Origin: SZUA-320 sp963707875
GTDB lineage: Bacteria; Gemmatimonadota; Gemmatimonadetes; Gemmatimonadales; GWC2-71-9
DNA length: 64,000 nucleotides
Reading direction: 5' to 3'
NCBI GenBank assembly: GCA_963707875.1
Contig: CAVPRU010000014.1
Location: 930,001-994,000 of the forward strand
The position numbers and the translations under genes are program-made. Under the pieces are notes generated by a model that had not been told where the DNA came from, made no database searches, and worked only from the letters and a program-made list of their open reading frames with translations. This document shows, in pieces, positions 14,915 to 22,495 of the stretch (its first letter is position 1; the number at the start of each line of letters is the position of its first letter).

Positions 14915-17284
14915 TCAGGCGCCGTAGGGGATCCAGATGTTCTTGACCTGGGTGGCCTGCCGGAGAAATTCGGGTCCTTCGGAGGAGGGCGCGAACCAGT
15001 CCCGACCCTTCCCATGATCCACCCAGGTCCGCTTCATGTTGCCGGATGACCGTCGTTCGACATCGGCACCGCCCTCCGCCGCACCCCAGTACCACATCCC
15101 GTCCACGTCGTCGTGGGCCGCGAGCACGGCCGCCAGACCATCGCGCGACCCGGTCACCAGGTTGATGACGCCGGCCGGAATATCGGAGGTGTCGAACAGC
15201 TGATAGCAATCGGTCGCCAGCAGCGGCCAGCGCTCCGATGGGATCGCCACCACGGTATTCCCGATCGCGATCGGCGGCAGGATGGTAGCGAGCAATCCGA
15301 GCAGGGAGGGCGCTTCGGGGCAGACCACACCCATCACGCCGATCGGCTCCGGCATCGCCAGGGTCACGTTCCTGAACGGCGTCTGGTGGACGGCTCCTTC
15401 CCACTTGTCGGCCCATGCGGCATATCCAAAGGTCCGGGAGACGGCGGCTTCGACCTCTCGACGTGCCTCGGCTTCGGACACCCCCGTGAGACCGGCAATC
15501 CGGGCAGTCAACTCGGTCGCCCGAATACTCAGATTCTCGGCCAGAAAGTAGAGAACCTGAGCCCGAAGGTGCGCCGTGGCCGTGGCCCAGCCCCGCTCCG
15601 CCTTGCGGGCCGCCTCCACTGCATTCCGGATGTCCTTGCGATTCCCCTCGCCCACCTCGGCGACCGCCCCACCCGCAAAGTCGTGGATCATCCGGCTGTA
15701 CCCGCCATCGGGCCGGGCCTGCTTGCCCCCGATGTAGAGTTTGGCGGTCCGATCCACTCCCTCCCGAAGCACCGCTTCACCGCCCGCGGGCGGCGAGAGG
15801 ATGGGCGCCGAGGGCGAGGTCAGCGGTACCAGGTACTCCCAGAGACCTTCCTTGCCACCTTCGCGCCCGAACCCGCTCTCCCGATAGCCCCCGAAACCGG
15901 AGGCGGCGTCAAACACATTGGTACAGTTGATCCAGACCGTCCCGGCCTGGACCCGCGGCGCGATGTCGAGCGCAGTGTTGATGTTCTCGGTCCAGATGCT
16001 GGCCGCCAGCCCGTACCGGGTGTTGTTGGCCAGTTCCACCGCCTCGTCGGGCGTCCTAAAGGTCATCAGCACCACCACCGGACCGAAGATCTCGACCTGC
16101 GCGATGGTCGCCGCCGGTGACACCTCGGTGAACAAGGTCGGCGGATAGAAGACGCCCTCGGTGGGGCAGCTCCAGCTGGGCTGCCAGCACTCGGCACCCT
16201 CCTCCTTGCCCTGCGCCACGAGCGCTTCGATCCGCTCCAACTGGACCGGGGCCACGATCGCTCCGATGTCGATGGCCTTGTCGAGCGAGTCCCCCACCCG
16301 GAGCGTCTCCATCCGGACCTTGAGCCGGGCCACCAGACTCTCCGCGATTCCCTCCTGCGCCAGGATGCGGGATCCGGCACAGCAGACCTGACCCTGGTTG
16401 AACCAGATCGCGTCCACCACCCCCTCGACCACGCTGTCGAGGTCGGAATCGTCGAACACGATGAACGGCGACTTCCCGCCCAGCTCGAGCGAGAGCTTCT
16501 TGCCACTCCCCGCCGTGGCCGCCCGGATGATCCGGCCCACCTCGGTGGAACCGGTGAAGGCGATCTTGTCGACATCGGGATGGTCGACCAGGGCCGCGCC
16601 AGTGGCACCCTCTCCGGTCACGATGTTGACCACCCCGGGCGGCAGCCCGGCGTCACCGCACAGTTCCGCAAAGAGCAGTGCCGTCAGCGAGGTGAACTCG
16701 GCCGGCTTGAGCACCACGGTGTTCCCCGTCGCGAGCGCCGGAGCGATCTTCCAGGCCAGCATCAGGAGCGGGAAGTTCCACGGAATGATCTGGCCGACCA
16801 CGCCCACGGGCCCATAGCCGGGAAGTTCCCGCTCCAGCAACTGGGCCCACCCGGCGTGGTGGTAGAAGTGGCGGGCGACCAGCGGAATGTCGATGTCGCG
16901 CGACTCCCGGATCGGCTTGCCGTTGTCGAGCGATTCCACCACCGCGAAGAGCCGGCTCTGGCGCTGAATCTGGCGGGCGACGGCATAGAGGTGGCGTGCC
17001 CGGCCATGCCCCCCCAGCGCCCACCACGCCTGCTGCGCTTCCCGGGCGGTCCGCACCGCGCGATCCACGTCGGCAGCGCTCCCCTGAGCCACTTGCGCCA
17101 GGGCCTCCCGGTTGGCCGGGTTGATGGTCTCGAACCACTCCTTGCCGGAGGGCTCCACCCAGCCGCCGCCGATCCAGTGGCCGAACTTCCGCCCGTGCCG
17201 GTCGAGCCACGCCTCGGCCTGCCCGGCGGTTTCCGGCGCCGGGCCCCACTCCATTGTGGCAAACAACTCGGGGATACTGGGCAT
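14915..17284 (-). CDS. double-domain aldehyde dehydrogenase (ALDH16-like)
   Basis: This 789-residue protein contains two consecutive ALDH units. The first (about 25-480) is complete. It has VVLKPAEFTS, FTGSTEVGRIIRAA, the general-base Glu in LELGGKSPFIVFDDSD, the catalytic Cys in FNQGQVCCAGSR and EIFGPVVVLMTFRT. The second (about 520-780) keeps the Rossmann-like part (EPIGVMGVVCPEAPSLLGLL, GNTVVAIPSE) but has no catalytic Cys or Glu motif. This layout and length match the ALDH16 family, in which the second domain is non-catalytic. The gene lies 13 bases after the DERA gene on the same strand. DERA releases acetaldehyde, so oxidation of that product is a reasonable but unproven role. Confidence 0.88.
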   Translation of the reverse strand: MPSIPELFATMEWGPAPETAGQAEAWLDRHGRKFGHWIGGGWVEPSGKEWFETINPANREALAQVAQGSAADVDRAVRTAREAQQAWWALGGHGRARHLYAVARQIQRQSRLFAVVESLDNGKPIRESRDIDIPLVARHFYHHAGWAQLLERELPGYGPVGVVGQIIPWNFPLLMLAWKIAPALATGNTVVLKPAEFTSLTALLFAELCGDAGLPPGVVNIVTGEGATGAALVDHPDVDKIAFTGSTEVGRIIRAATAGSGKKLSLELGGKSPFIVFDDSDLDSVVEGVVDAIWFNQGQVCCAGSRILAQEGIAESLVARLKVRMETLRVGDSLDKAIDIGAIVAPVQLERIEALVAQGKEEGAECWQPSWSCPTEGVFYPPTLFTEVSPAATIAQVEIFGPVVVLMTFRTPDEAVELANNTRYGLAASIWTENINTALDIAPRVQAGTVWINCTNVFDAASGFGGYRESGFGREGGKEGLWEYLVPLTSPSAPILSPPAGGEAVLREGVDRTAKLYIGGKQARPDGGYSRMIHDFAGGAVAEVGEGNRKDIRNAVEAARKAERGWATATAHLRAQVLYFLAENLSIRATELTARIAGLTGVSEAEARREVEAAVSRTFGYAAWADKWEGAVHQTPFRNVTLAMPEPIGVMGVVCPEAPSLLGLLATILPPIAIGNTVVAIPSERWPLLATDCYQLFDTSDIPAGVINLVTGSRDGLAAVLAAHDDVDGMWYWGAAEGGADVERRSSGNMKRTWVDHGKGRDWFAPSSEGPEFLRQATQVKNIWIPYGA

Positions 17285-17297
17285 CAGCGTTCCTCGC

Positions 17298-18326
17298 TCA
17301 CCCGACCGGGTGACGGTGATAGGCGGAGTAGGCGCCGGTGACGCCGTGTTCCAGTTGTCGTTCGATGTCGGCCAGCAGGGTGCTGGCGCCGAAGCGGAAG
17401 AGGTCGGGCCGCAACCACCGGTCCCCCAGCTCCTCCTTGATCATCGCCAGCCACTCAAGCGACTGCTTGGCGGTCCGGATCCCACCGGCGGGCTTGAGAC
17501 CGATCGTATGCCCCGTCCGGGCCCGGAACTCCCGGATCGCCCGGGCCATGACCAGTCCCACCGGGAGGGTGGCATTGACCGGCTCCTTGCCGGTCGAGGT
17601 CTTGATGAAGTCGGCGCCGGCCATCATGCAGACCACGCTGGCCCGGGCCACATCGCGCAAAGTGCCCAGATCCCCGGTGCCGAGGATGGTCTTGAGGTGC
17701 GACTCGCCGCACGCCTCCCTGAACGCCCGGACCTCGTCATGCAGGGCGGGCCAGTTGCCGGTCAGGACATGGGACCGGGTGATGACGATATCAATTTCCT
17801 GGGCGCCGGCGGAGACCGAGGCCTCGATTTCCCGGAGCCTGGTGTCGAGGGGTGACAGGCCCGCCGGAAAGCCGGTGCTCACCGCCGCCACCGGAATCCC
17901 GCTCCCCTTGAGCGCCTCGACGGCCGTCTCCACGAAGGAGTGATACACGCAGACGGCAGCCACCTTGATATCCAGAGATTCGGCACCCAGCGCTTGCAGC
18001 AGATCCCGGCGTACCGGCGTCCGGGCCTTGCCACAAAGCCGTCGGACCCGACCGGCGGTGTCATCCCCCGACAGGGTGGTCAGGTCGATCAGGGTGATGG
18101 CCCGGAGCAGCCAGGCCAGCTGCCATTCCTTCTTCACGGGGCGCCGGGTGCCGATCGTCGCCGCCCGGCGTTCGACCGCGCTCCGGTTGACGCGGACCTC
18201 TCTGACCCAGGACAGATCCAGGGGAATCCCCGGATTCCTGGGAAAGGAGGCGGCCGGGGGCTCCGGAAGGGCGGCCCGCTGCCCCCGACCGGCGCCGTAG
18301 CGGGCGGCGCTTCTGGTGCTGGTCAT
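17298..18326 (-). CDS. deoC: deoxyribose-phosphate aldolase, long type
   Basis: The class I aldolase splits 2-deoxyribose-5-phosphate into glyceraldehyde-3-phosphate and acetaldehyde. The Schiff-base lysine is in DFIKTSTGKEPVNAT and a second essential Lys is in IGLKPAGGIRTAKQ. Other family pieces are AAVSTGFPAGLSPL, QEIDIVITRSHVLTG and HLKTILGTGDLGTL. It has 342 residues, against about 260 for E. coli DeoC. The extra N-terminal 90 residues and motifs such as VLTGNW and LLADIERQ match the longer, animal-type DERA group. The ATG at 18326 fits the homology start. It is the first gene of a pair with the ALDH. Confidence 0.92.
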   Translation of the reverse strand: MTSTRSAARYGAGRGQRAALPEPPAASFPRNPGIPLDLSWVREVRVNRSAVERRAATIGTRRPVKKEWQLAWLLRAITLIDLTTLSGDDTAGRVRRLCGKARTPVRRDLLQALGAESLDIKVAAVCVYHSFVETAVEALKGSGIPVAAVSTGFPAGLSPLDTRLREIEASVSAGAQEIDIVITRSHVLTGNWPALHDEVRAFREACGESHLKTILGTGDLGTLRDVARASVVCMMAGADFIKTSTGKEPVNATLPVGLVMARAIREFRARTGHTIGLKPAGGIRTAKQSLEWLAMIKEELGDRWLRPDLFRFGASTLLADIERQLEHGVTGAYSAYHRHPVG

Positions 18327-18476
18327 GGCTAAATGGTAGCGCGGAAGGAAGGGGTTGTCATGCCAACGGGTTGCGGACTGCGCGGGAGCCCGGATCTGGA
18401 GGAGCAGGCCCGGGTGGCGCAGCCGCTCAGCAGGGGTACAATTCAAGGAGAGTCCGATCCCCTTCCTGGAGGTGTT

Positions 18477-18989
18477 ATGAACCGACGAAGTTTGCTCCAC
18501 CTGGTCACCGCCGGATCGGCAATGGCCCTCGCCGTCGGCTGTACCCCAGCCGCTGAGGCCCCGCCGCCGATGGACACGGCGGCCCATGAGGCGGCCGCTT
18601 CGGCGCTCTGGTCCAGCTACGGCGACGCCGTTCTCGCGACGAACCTCGAGGGAGTGATGGCCCTCTACAGCGACTTGGCCACGGTCGATGTGAAGGGCTT
18701 TCCGCCGATGGACAAGCCGGCCCTGACGAAACTGCTCGGGGAACTGTTCACTACCACCCGCACGACGGAGTTCTCGGTGACGCCTGAATACACCCATGTC
18801 GTGGGGGAGGGCCTGGTCCACCATGCGGGCCGGTACCGAGAGGCGACGGTCCCGACGGGGAACCCAGCCGCGACCGGCAAGCCGATGACCGAGTACGGCC
18901 GGTTCGCTGGCGCCCTCGTCCGCGAGCCTGATGGCCAGTGGCGGATCATGTACCTGATGGCGTTCACCGACTCCACCGTCGCCCGCTGA
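18477..18989 (+). CDS. lipoprotein with SnoaL/DUF4440-like domain
   Basis: The 170-residue product has a signal peptide beginning MNRRSLLHLVTAGSAMALA and a lipobox AVGC, with the Cys at about residue 22. The mature part begins with AAHEAAASALWSSYGDAVLA. It continues NLEGVMALYSDLATVDVKGF and ends with DGQWRIMYLMAFTD. This is the cone-shaped NTF2/SnoaL-like fold seen in DUF4440 proteins, in which a helix pair is followed by a curved sheet. Such proteins have diverse or unknown functions. GGAGG lies 6 bases upstream of the ATG, and a -10-like TACAAT lies at 18437. It is followed after 15 bases by a related lipoprotein, so the two are probably co-transcribed paralogues. Confidence 0.72.
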   Translation: MNRRSLLHLVTAGSAMALAVGCTPAAEAPPPMDTAAHEAAASALWSSYGDAVLATNLEGVMALYSDLATVDVKGFPPMDKPALTKLLGELFTTTRTTEFSVTPEYTHVVGEGLVHHAGRYREATVPTGNPAATGKPMTEYGRFAGALVREPDGQWRIMYLMAFTDSTVAR

Positions 18990-19004
18990 GGAAAGGAGAC
19001 TGAC

Positions 19005-19505
19005 ATGACACGATCCATCCTGTCCATCCTCGGCGGCCTGGCCTTGATCACGGCGGCCTGCCAACCGGCGGGGCAAACCGCCACGGCGGTGCTTCCCGAT
19101 TCTGCCACGGTCCACGCCGCGCTGCAGGCCGCAGGTGACAGCTTCGAGGCGGCCGAACTGGCCGGGGACGCCGCGGCCGTGGGGCAGCACTACACCGAGG
19201 ATGCCACCGCCGCACTCGACGGCATGCCCACGACAACCGGGCGGGCCAACCTCGAGGCGCTGTTTGGCGGCTTCTTCTCCACCCAGAAGGTCACCCGGGC
19301 GGAGATCATGGTTACCTCTGCCGGGGCCTCTGCCCCGACCGTGGCCACCGCGGGTGGAACCGCCTCGTTCGACAACGAGGTGAACGGCACAACCCGGACT
19401 GACAACTGGCGGTGGGCGGCCGAGTACCGGTTGGGAACAGATGGTCAGTGGCGCATCAGCTACCACATCGCGTTCCTTGAGGTGCCGGCCACCCCGACAC
19501 CCTAG
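19005..19505 (+). CDS. lipoprotein with SnoaL/DUF4440-like domain (second copy)
   Basis: This 166-residue protein begins with a signal peptide (SILSILGGLALITAAC), with the lipobox Cys at about residue 19. The mature part has SFEAAELAGDAAAVGQHYTE, then DATAALDGMPTTTGRANLEA. It ends WRISYHIAFLEVPA, where WRI-Y-AF parallels the end of the preceding gene product. Both therefore look like diverged tandem duplicates with an NTF2-like fold. AAAGGAGA lies upstream of the ATG. The TAG stop at 19503-19505 is immediately next to the IS110 element, which may have cut off a former downstream operon member or the terminator. Confidence 0.72.
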   Translation: MTRSILSILGGLALITAACQPAGQTATAVLPDSATVHAALQAAGDSFEAAELAGDAAAVGQHYTEDATAALDGMPTTTGRANLEALFGGFFSTQKVTRAEIMVTSAGASAPTVATAGGTASFDNEVNGTTRTDNWRWAAEYRLGTDGQWRISYHIAFLEVPATPTP

Positions 19506-19520
19506 CAACTGTCTCGAAAG

Positions 19521-20453
19521 TCAAGCGTATTGTGCATCCCAGCGGCGGTGGTGTTTCAGCATGGCGTTGAGGATGGTGAGGAGTTTTCGCATGCACGCGG
19601 TGGCCGCCACCTTGAAGGGCTTGCCCGCCGCGCGGAGCCGCTCATAGAAGACCCGGAGCACCGGGTTGTGCTTGATACCGACCAGGGCGGCCATGTACAG
19701 GACGGCGCGGACCGGGGCGCGGCCCCCCCAGACCATCCGCTTGCCCCGCCTGGTGCCGCTGTCCCGGTTCATCGGGGCCACCCCGACGAGGGCGGCGATC
19801 TGGTGGCGGGAGAGGTGTCCGAGTGCCGGGAGCGTGGCCAAAAGGGTGAAGGTGGTCACCTGCCCCACGCCAGGCACACTGCGGAGTAGTTGCGCCTTCG
19901 CGTGATACAGCGGGCTCGCCGTGACCGCATCCTGCAAGTCGCCGTCGACAGCGCTGAGGCGCTTCTCGAGCCAGCGGATGTGCTGGGTGATGTCGCGCCT
20001 GACGGGGCCACGCGCGAAGCCGAGCCGGTTCTTCTCGGCGGTGAGCATATCCACGATCTGTCGACGGCGCGTCAGCAGGCTTTCCAGAAGCTGCGCGGCC
20101 TCATCGGGGAGCGGGCGGGGTTCAGGACGCACGCGCTGGGCGAAATCCGCGAGCAGGCCGGCATCGAGGGCATCCGTCTTGGCGAGCCGCCCCATGGCCT
20201 TGGCGAAATCGCGCACCTGGCGCGGATTGACGATGGCCACAGGGAGACCCGTGTGCGCGAGGGCGATCGCCGCCGGTGTCTCGAAGCCACCCGTCGCTTC
20301 CATCACGACGAGGACCGGGGCGAGGGCGACCAGGCGCGGGATGAGCTCCGCGAGGCCGGAATCATCATTCGTGACGGTCCAGCTCTCGCCGTCGGGCAGT
20401 GACGCAATGTCGAGCGTCGCCTTGGCGACATCAATGCCGATGAAGTGGTCCAT
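19521..20453 (-). CDS. IS110-family transposase
   Basis: This 310-residue recombinase has a RuvC-like DEDD domain followed by the Transposase_20 domain. The first acidic residue is in IGIDVAKATLDIA near the start, the Glu in VVMEATGGFETPAA and the aspartates in KTDALDAGLLADFA. A coiled region follows (LTRRRQIVDMLTAEKNR). The C-terminal domain has SVPGVGQVTTFTLLATLP and VGVAPMNRDSGTRRGKR, where the Ser is the expected catalytic nucleophile. The length and motifs are complete, so it may be active. Recent work on the family shows that a non-coding bridge RNA from the element end guides insertion. Confidence 0.95.
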   Translation of the reverse strand: MDHFIGIDVAKATLDIASLPDGESWTVTNDDSGLAELIPRLVALAPVLVVMEATGGFETPAAIALAHTGLPVAIVNPRQVRDFAKAMGRLAKTDALDAGLLADFAQRVRPEPRPLPDEAAQLLESLLTRRRQIVDMLTAEKNRLGFARGPVRRDITQHIRWLEKRLSAVDGDLQDAVTASPLYHAKAQLLRSVPGVGQVTTFTLLATLPALGHLSRHQIAALVGVAPMNRDSGTRRGKRMVWGGRAPVRAVLYMAALVGIKHNPVLRVFYERLRAAGKPFKVAATACMRKLLTILNAMLKHHRRWDAQYA

Positions 20454-20590
20454 GAGGCGTCTCCGGCAAAGGAACGATCGGCGTGGCCCAACCTTGCGTG
20501 ATGCGGGGTCAGACCCCCCGGCAACTGTTCGGGCTCTCGGCGACCAACAGCAGGTGGCACCCAGGCTAGGGTACGGGCTCGAAGCCCCTA
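20454..20590 (-). ncRNA. candidate IS110 bridge RNA region
   Basis: This non-coding stretch lies 5' of the transposase, where IS110-group elements encode their bispecific bridge RNA. Two small stem-loops are visible: GGGGT-CAG-ACCCC at 20505-20517 and GGGCT-CGA-AGCCC at 20575-20587. The second is flanked by an alternative CTAGGG/CCCTAG pairing (20566-20571 with 20586-20591). I cannot identify target- and donor-binding loops by eye, so this is positional evidence plus local structure. Confidence 0.25.
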
Positions 20591-20710
20591 GGCGGAACGG
20601 GTTACCACCCTATCGAGAAACTACAGCAGAACGCAGATTTAGAGATACAAGGCGGAACGGGTTACCACCCTATCGAGAAACTACAGCAGAACGCAGATTT
20701 AGAGATACAA
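20591..20710. repeat. 60-bp perfect tandem repeat, two copies
   Basis: Two identical adjacent 60-base units occupy 20591-20650 and 20651-20710, and the next three bases begin a third copy. Each begins GGCGGAACGGGTTACCACCC and ends AGATTTAGAGATACAA. Half of the unit is G+C, clearly less than its surroundings. It contains a small GGGT-TACC-ACCC hairpin. It lies between the IS110 element and the rhomboid gene and encodes no convincing protein. Confidence 0.95.
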
Positions 20711-20756
20711 GGCCTCCAGTCACGGGGGGAGCCGGGCGGCGCCGCCGCCGCCCGGG
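20711..20756. other. rest of the 303-base gap between transposase and rhomboid genes
   Basis: The gap from 20454 to 20756 holds the IS110 5' region, then the tandem repeat, then this very GC-rich tail with GGCGGCGCCGCCGCCGCC (a self-complementary GGCGGCGCCGCC). That hairpin could serve as the 3' end structure of the rhomboid transcript, although no T-run accompanies it. Confidence 0.3.
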
Positions 20757-21506
20757 CTACACCCGCCAGCCTGACCAGCGGAGCGCCTGATTCCGCTGGG
20801 CAATCAGGCCGCGATCCTTGAACAGACCGATCAGCACCATGCCGGCGGCAAACCCGCCGGCGTGGGCCGCGACCGCCACCCCACCGCCTTCGCTGGCCAC
20901 CGCCGGGATGGTTCCGACCAACTGGAGCAGGAACCAGTAGCCCAGCATTACCCAGGCTGGGACCACGAACCGGAACGGCAGGATGAAGAAGGTGAGCATG
21001 TGCACCCGGACCCGAGGGTAGAGGACGATGTACGCCCCCATCACCCCGCTGATCGCCCCGCTGGCCCCGACCATCGGGACCATGCTGGTGGGCTGGAGGA
21101 CGACCTGGGTGGCCGCACCCAGAACACCCGTGAGCAGGTAAAACACGGCGAACCGGCCGTGCCCCATCGAGTCCTCGACATTATTCCCGAACACCCACAG
21201 AAACCACATGTTGCCGAGCAGGTGGAGCCAGCCGCCGTGGAGAAACATCGAGCTGATGAGGGTGTACCAGCCGGGATCAGCCGTGATGAGGCACCCCACG
21301 CCCGGACTGATCTGAAAACCACTCCCCACCGGAGCGGTCTGCAGCAGCTCGCCGGGAATCAGCCCCAGCCGGCAGATCGATTCTGGCAGGGCCGGATCGG
21401 ACCCGAGGCCCTGGACCAGCAACCAGGCCGCGAAATTCAGGCCGATCAGCAGCAGGGTAACCACGGGCTTGAGGTAGGTCGGGTTATCGTCCCGGATCGG
21501 CAGCAT
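20757..21506 (-). CDS. rhomboid-family intramembrane serine protease
   Basis: This 249-residue membrane protein has the rhomboid core. An HGGWLHLLGNMWFLWVFG segment matches the H-x-x-x-N oxyanion helix. The catalytic Ser is in MVGASGAISGVMGAY and the catalytic His in AAHAGGFAAGMVL. At least six helices can be seen. A segment of about 35 residues between helix 1 and the HGGW helix (DPALPESICRLGLIPGELLQ) forms the L1-like loop. The start MLPIRDDNP at 21506 follows a TATATT box by six bases, with no ribosome-binding site. Substrates are unknown. Confidence 0.9.
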   Translation of the reverse strand: MLPIRDDNPTYLKPVVTLLLIGLNFAAWLLVQGLGSDPALPESICRLGLIPGELLQTAPVGSGFQISPGVGCLITADPGWYTLISSMFLHGGWLHLLGNMWFLWVFGNNVEDSMGHGRFAVFYLLTGVLGAATQVVLQPTSMVPMVGASGAISGVMGAYIVLYPRVRVHMLTFFILPFRFVVPAWVMLGYWFLLQLVGTIPAVASEGGGVAVAAHAGGFAAGMVLIGLFKDRGLIAQRNQALRWSGWRV

Positions 21507-21512
21507 GGGGTG

Positions 21513-21518
21513 AATATA
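21513..21518 (-). promoter_or_regulatory. -10-like box immediately before the rhomboid start
   Basis: On the minus strand TATATT (21518-21513) is followed by six bases and the ATG at 21506. No clear -35 box is seen. The tight spacing is what is expected of a leaderless transcript with a TANNNT-type -10 element. Confidence 0.35.
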
Positions 21519-21591
21519 TGGCCGCGCGGGGGTAGTTTCGCTGGCACCAGCGCCCGGCATTTCGGTCCCCCCCGATGGGGGACCACGAATC

Positions 21592-22476
21592 ATGGAATGG
21601 AACCCGATGAACGAGCGCCCCCTCGTCAGCCATATCTCGGACACCGCCCGGTGGGTCGCGGCCTATCGGGCCGGGGAATCGGAACGGCCCGATGCGCTGT
21701 TCCACGACCCCCATGCCCGGCGCCTCGCCGGGGACGTGGGCCAGGCCATCGTGGACGGGATCCCGGGTGGCCAGAGCACCGCCTGGCCGATGGTGGCCCG
21801 CACTGTCCTGATGGACGAGATCATCTTGCGGGTCATCGAGGAGGGCGTCGACACCGTGGTCAACCTGGCTGCCGGGCTTGACACCCGACCATGGCGGCTC
21901 GACCTGCCCAACGCACTTCGCTGGATCGAAGTCGATCTGCCTGACCTGATGGAGTGGAAGCAGCGCCAGATGGTGGACGCGATACCGCGCTGTGGGTTGA
22001 CCCAGCTGGTGGCCGACCTGGCGGATGCGGACGCCCGTCGCCAGGCCCTGGATCAGGCCACCGCCGGCGCTACCAAGGCGGTGGTCATCACCGAGGGCTT
22101 GCTGGTCTACCTGGAGCCCGACCAGGTGGCCCGGCTGGCCCGTGACCTGGCGGCCCTGCCTGCGGTGCTGCTCTGGCTGACCGACCTGGCCAGCCCCGGC
22201 CTGCTCCAGTTCCTGGAGAAGTCGTGGGGGCCGACCCTGAAGGCCGGCAACGCCCGGTTCAAGTTCGCCCCGCCGGAAAGCACCGCGTTCTTCGAGCCGC
22301 TGGGGTGGCAGGAGCTCGAATGGCGGTCCATGTTCCATGAGTCGATCCGGATCGGACGGCACATGCGGTTTGCCCGGGTCTTTGCCTTCCTCAATTCCTT
22401 TGCCCCGGCCAGGAAACGAGAGGAGTTCTTCCGGTTTTCCGGTGTGACTCTCCTCCGCCGCCATGTCGAGGGCTGA
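21592..22476 (+). CDS. class I SAM methyltransferase of the LCMT-like (TIGR00027) family
   Basis: This 294-residue enzyme shows the layout of the leucine carboxyl methyltransferase-like family. SDTARWVAAYRAGES is at the N terminus. FHDPHARRLAGD follows, then the SAM-binding loop VVNLAAGLDTRPWRLDLP, and then RWIEVDLPDLMEWKQ. VVITEGLLVYLEPDQVARLA ends the core. Family members in bacteria methylate small-molecule carboxylates or polyketides, so the substrate here is unknown. Its last codons are 20 bases from the next gene, a PLP decarboxylase, or overlap it if that gene starts at 22463. An alternative start is the ATG at 21607. Confidence 0.88.
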   Translation: MEWNPMNERPLVSHISDTARWVAAYRAGESERPDALFHDPHARRLAGDVGQAIVDGIPGGQSTAWPMVARTVLMDEIILRVIEEGVDTVVNLAAGLDTRPWRLDLPNALRWIEVDLPDLMEWKQRQMVDAIPRCGLTQLVADLADADARRQALDQATAGATKAVVITEGLLVYLEPDQVARLARDLAALPAVLLWLTDLASPGLLQFLEKSWGPTLKAGNARFKFAPPESTAFFEPLGWQELEWRSMFHESIRIGRHMRFARVFAFLNSFAPARKREEFFRFSGVTLLRRHVEG

Positions 22477-22495
22477 CCCGAACCCCGCCGAACCC

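Larger units (their letters stand above)
19506..20590 (-). mobile_element. IS110-family insertion sequence (ends uncertain)
   Basis: The element is recognised from its transposase gene at 19521-20453. The right side ends between the neighbouring lipoprotein stop (19505) and 19521. The left end is unclear. GCAACTGT is found at both 19505-19512 and 20521-20528. IS110 elements do not normally make target duplications, and ending at 20520 would leave only 67 bases of 5' non-coding sequence, short for this group. The 60-bp repeat beginning at 20591 sets an outer plausible limit. No inverted repeats are expected for this family. Confidence 0.65.

Noticed and set aside
18327..19508. Long minus-strand coding frame continuous with deoC
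   Set aside because: It lies antisense to two well-formed lipoprotein genes, has low-complexity composition and no domain. The deoC start at 18326 fits homology.
19505..20528. GCAACTGT at both sides as a target-site duplication
   Set aside because: IS110 elements normally leave no duplication, an 8-base match can occur by chance, and this boundary would make the 5' region too short. It is kept only as a possible border.
20591..20710. CRISPR array
   Set aside because: Two adjacent identical units without spacers are a tandem repeat, and no cas genes are present.
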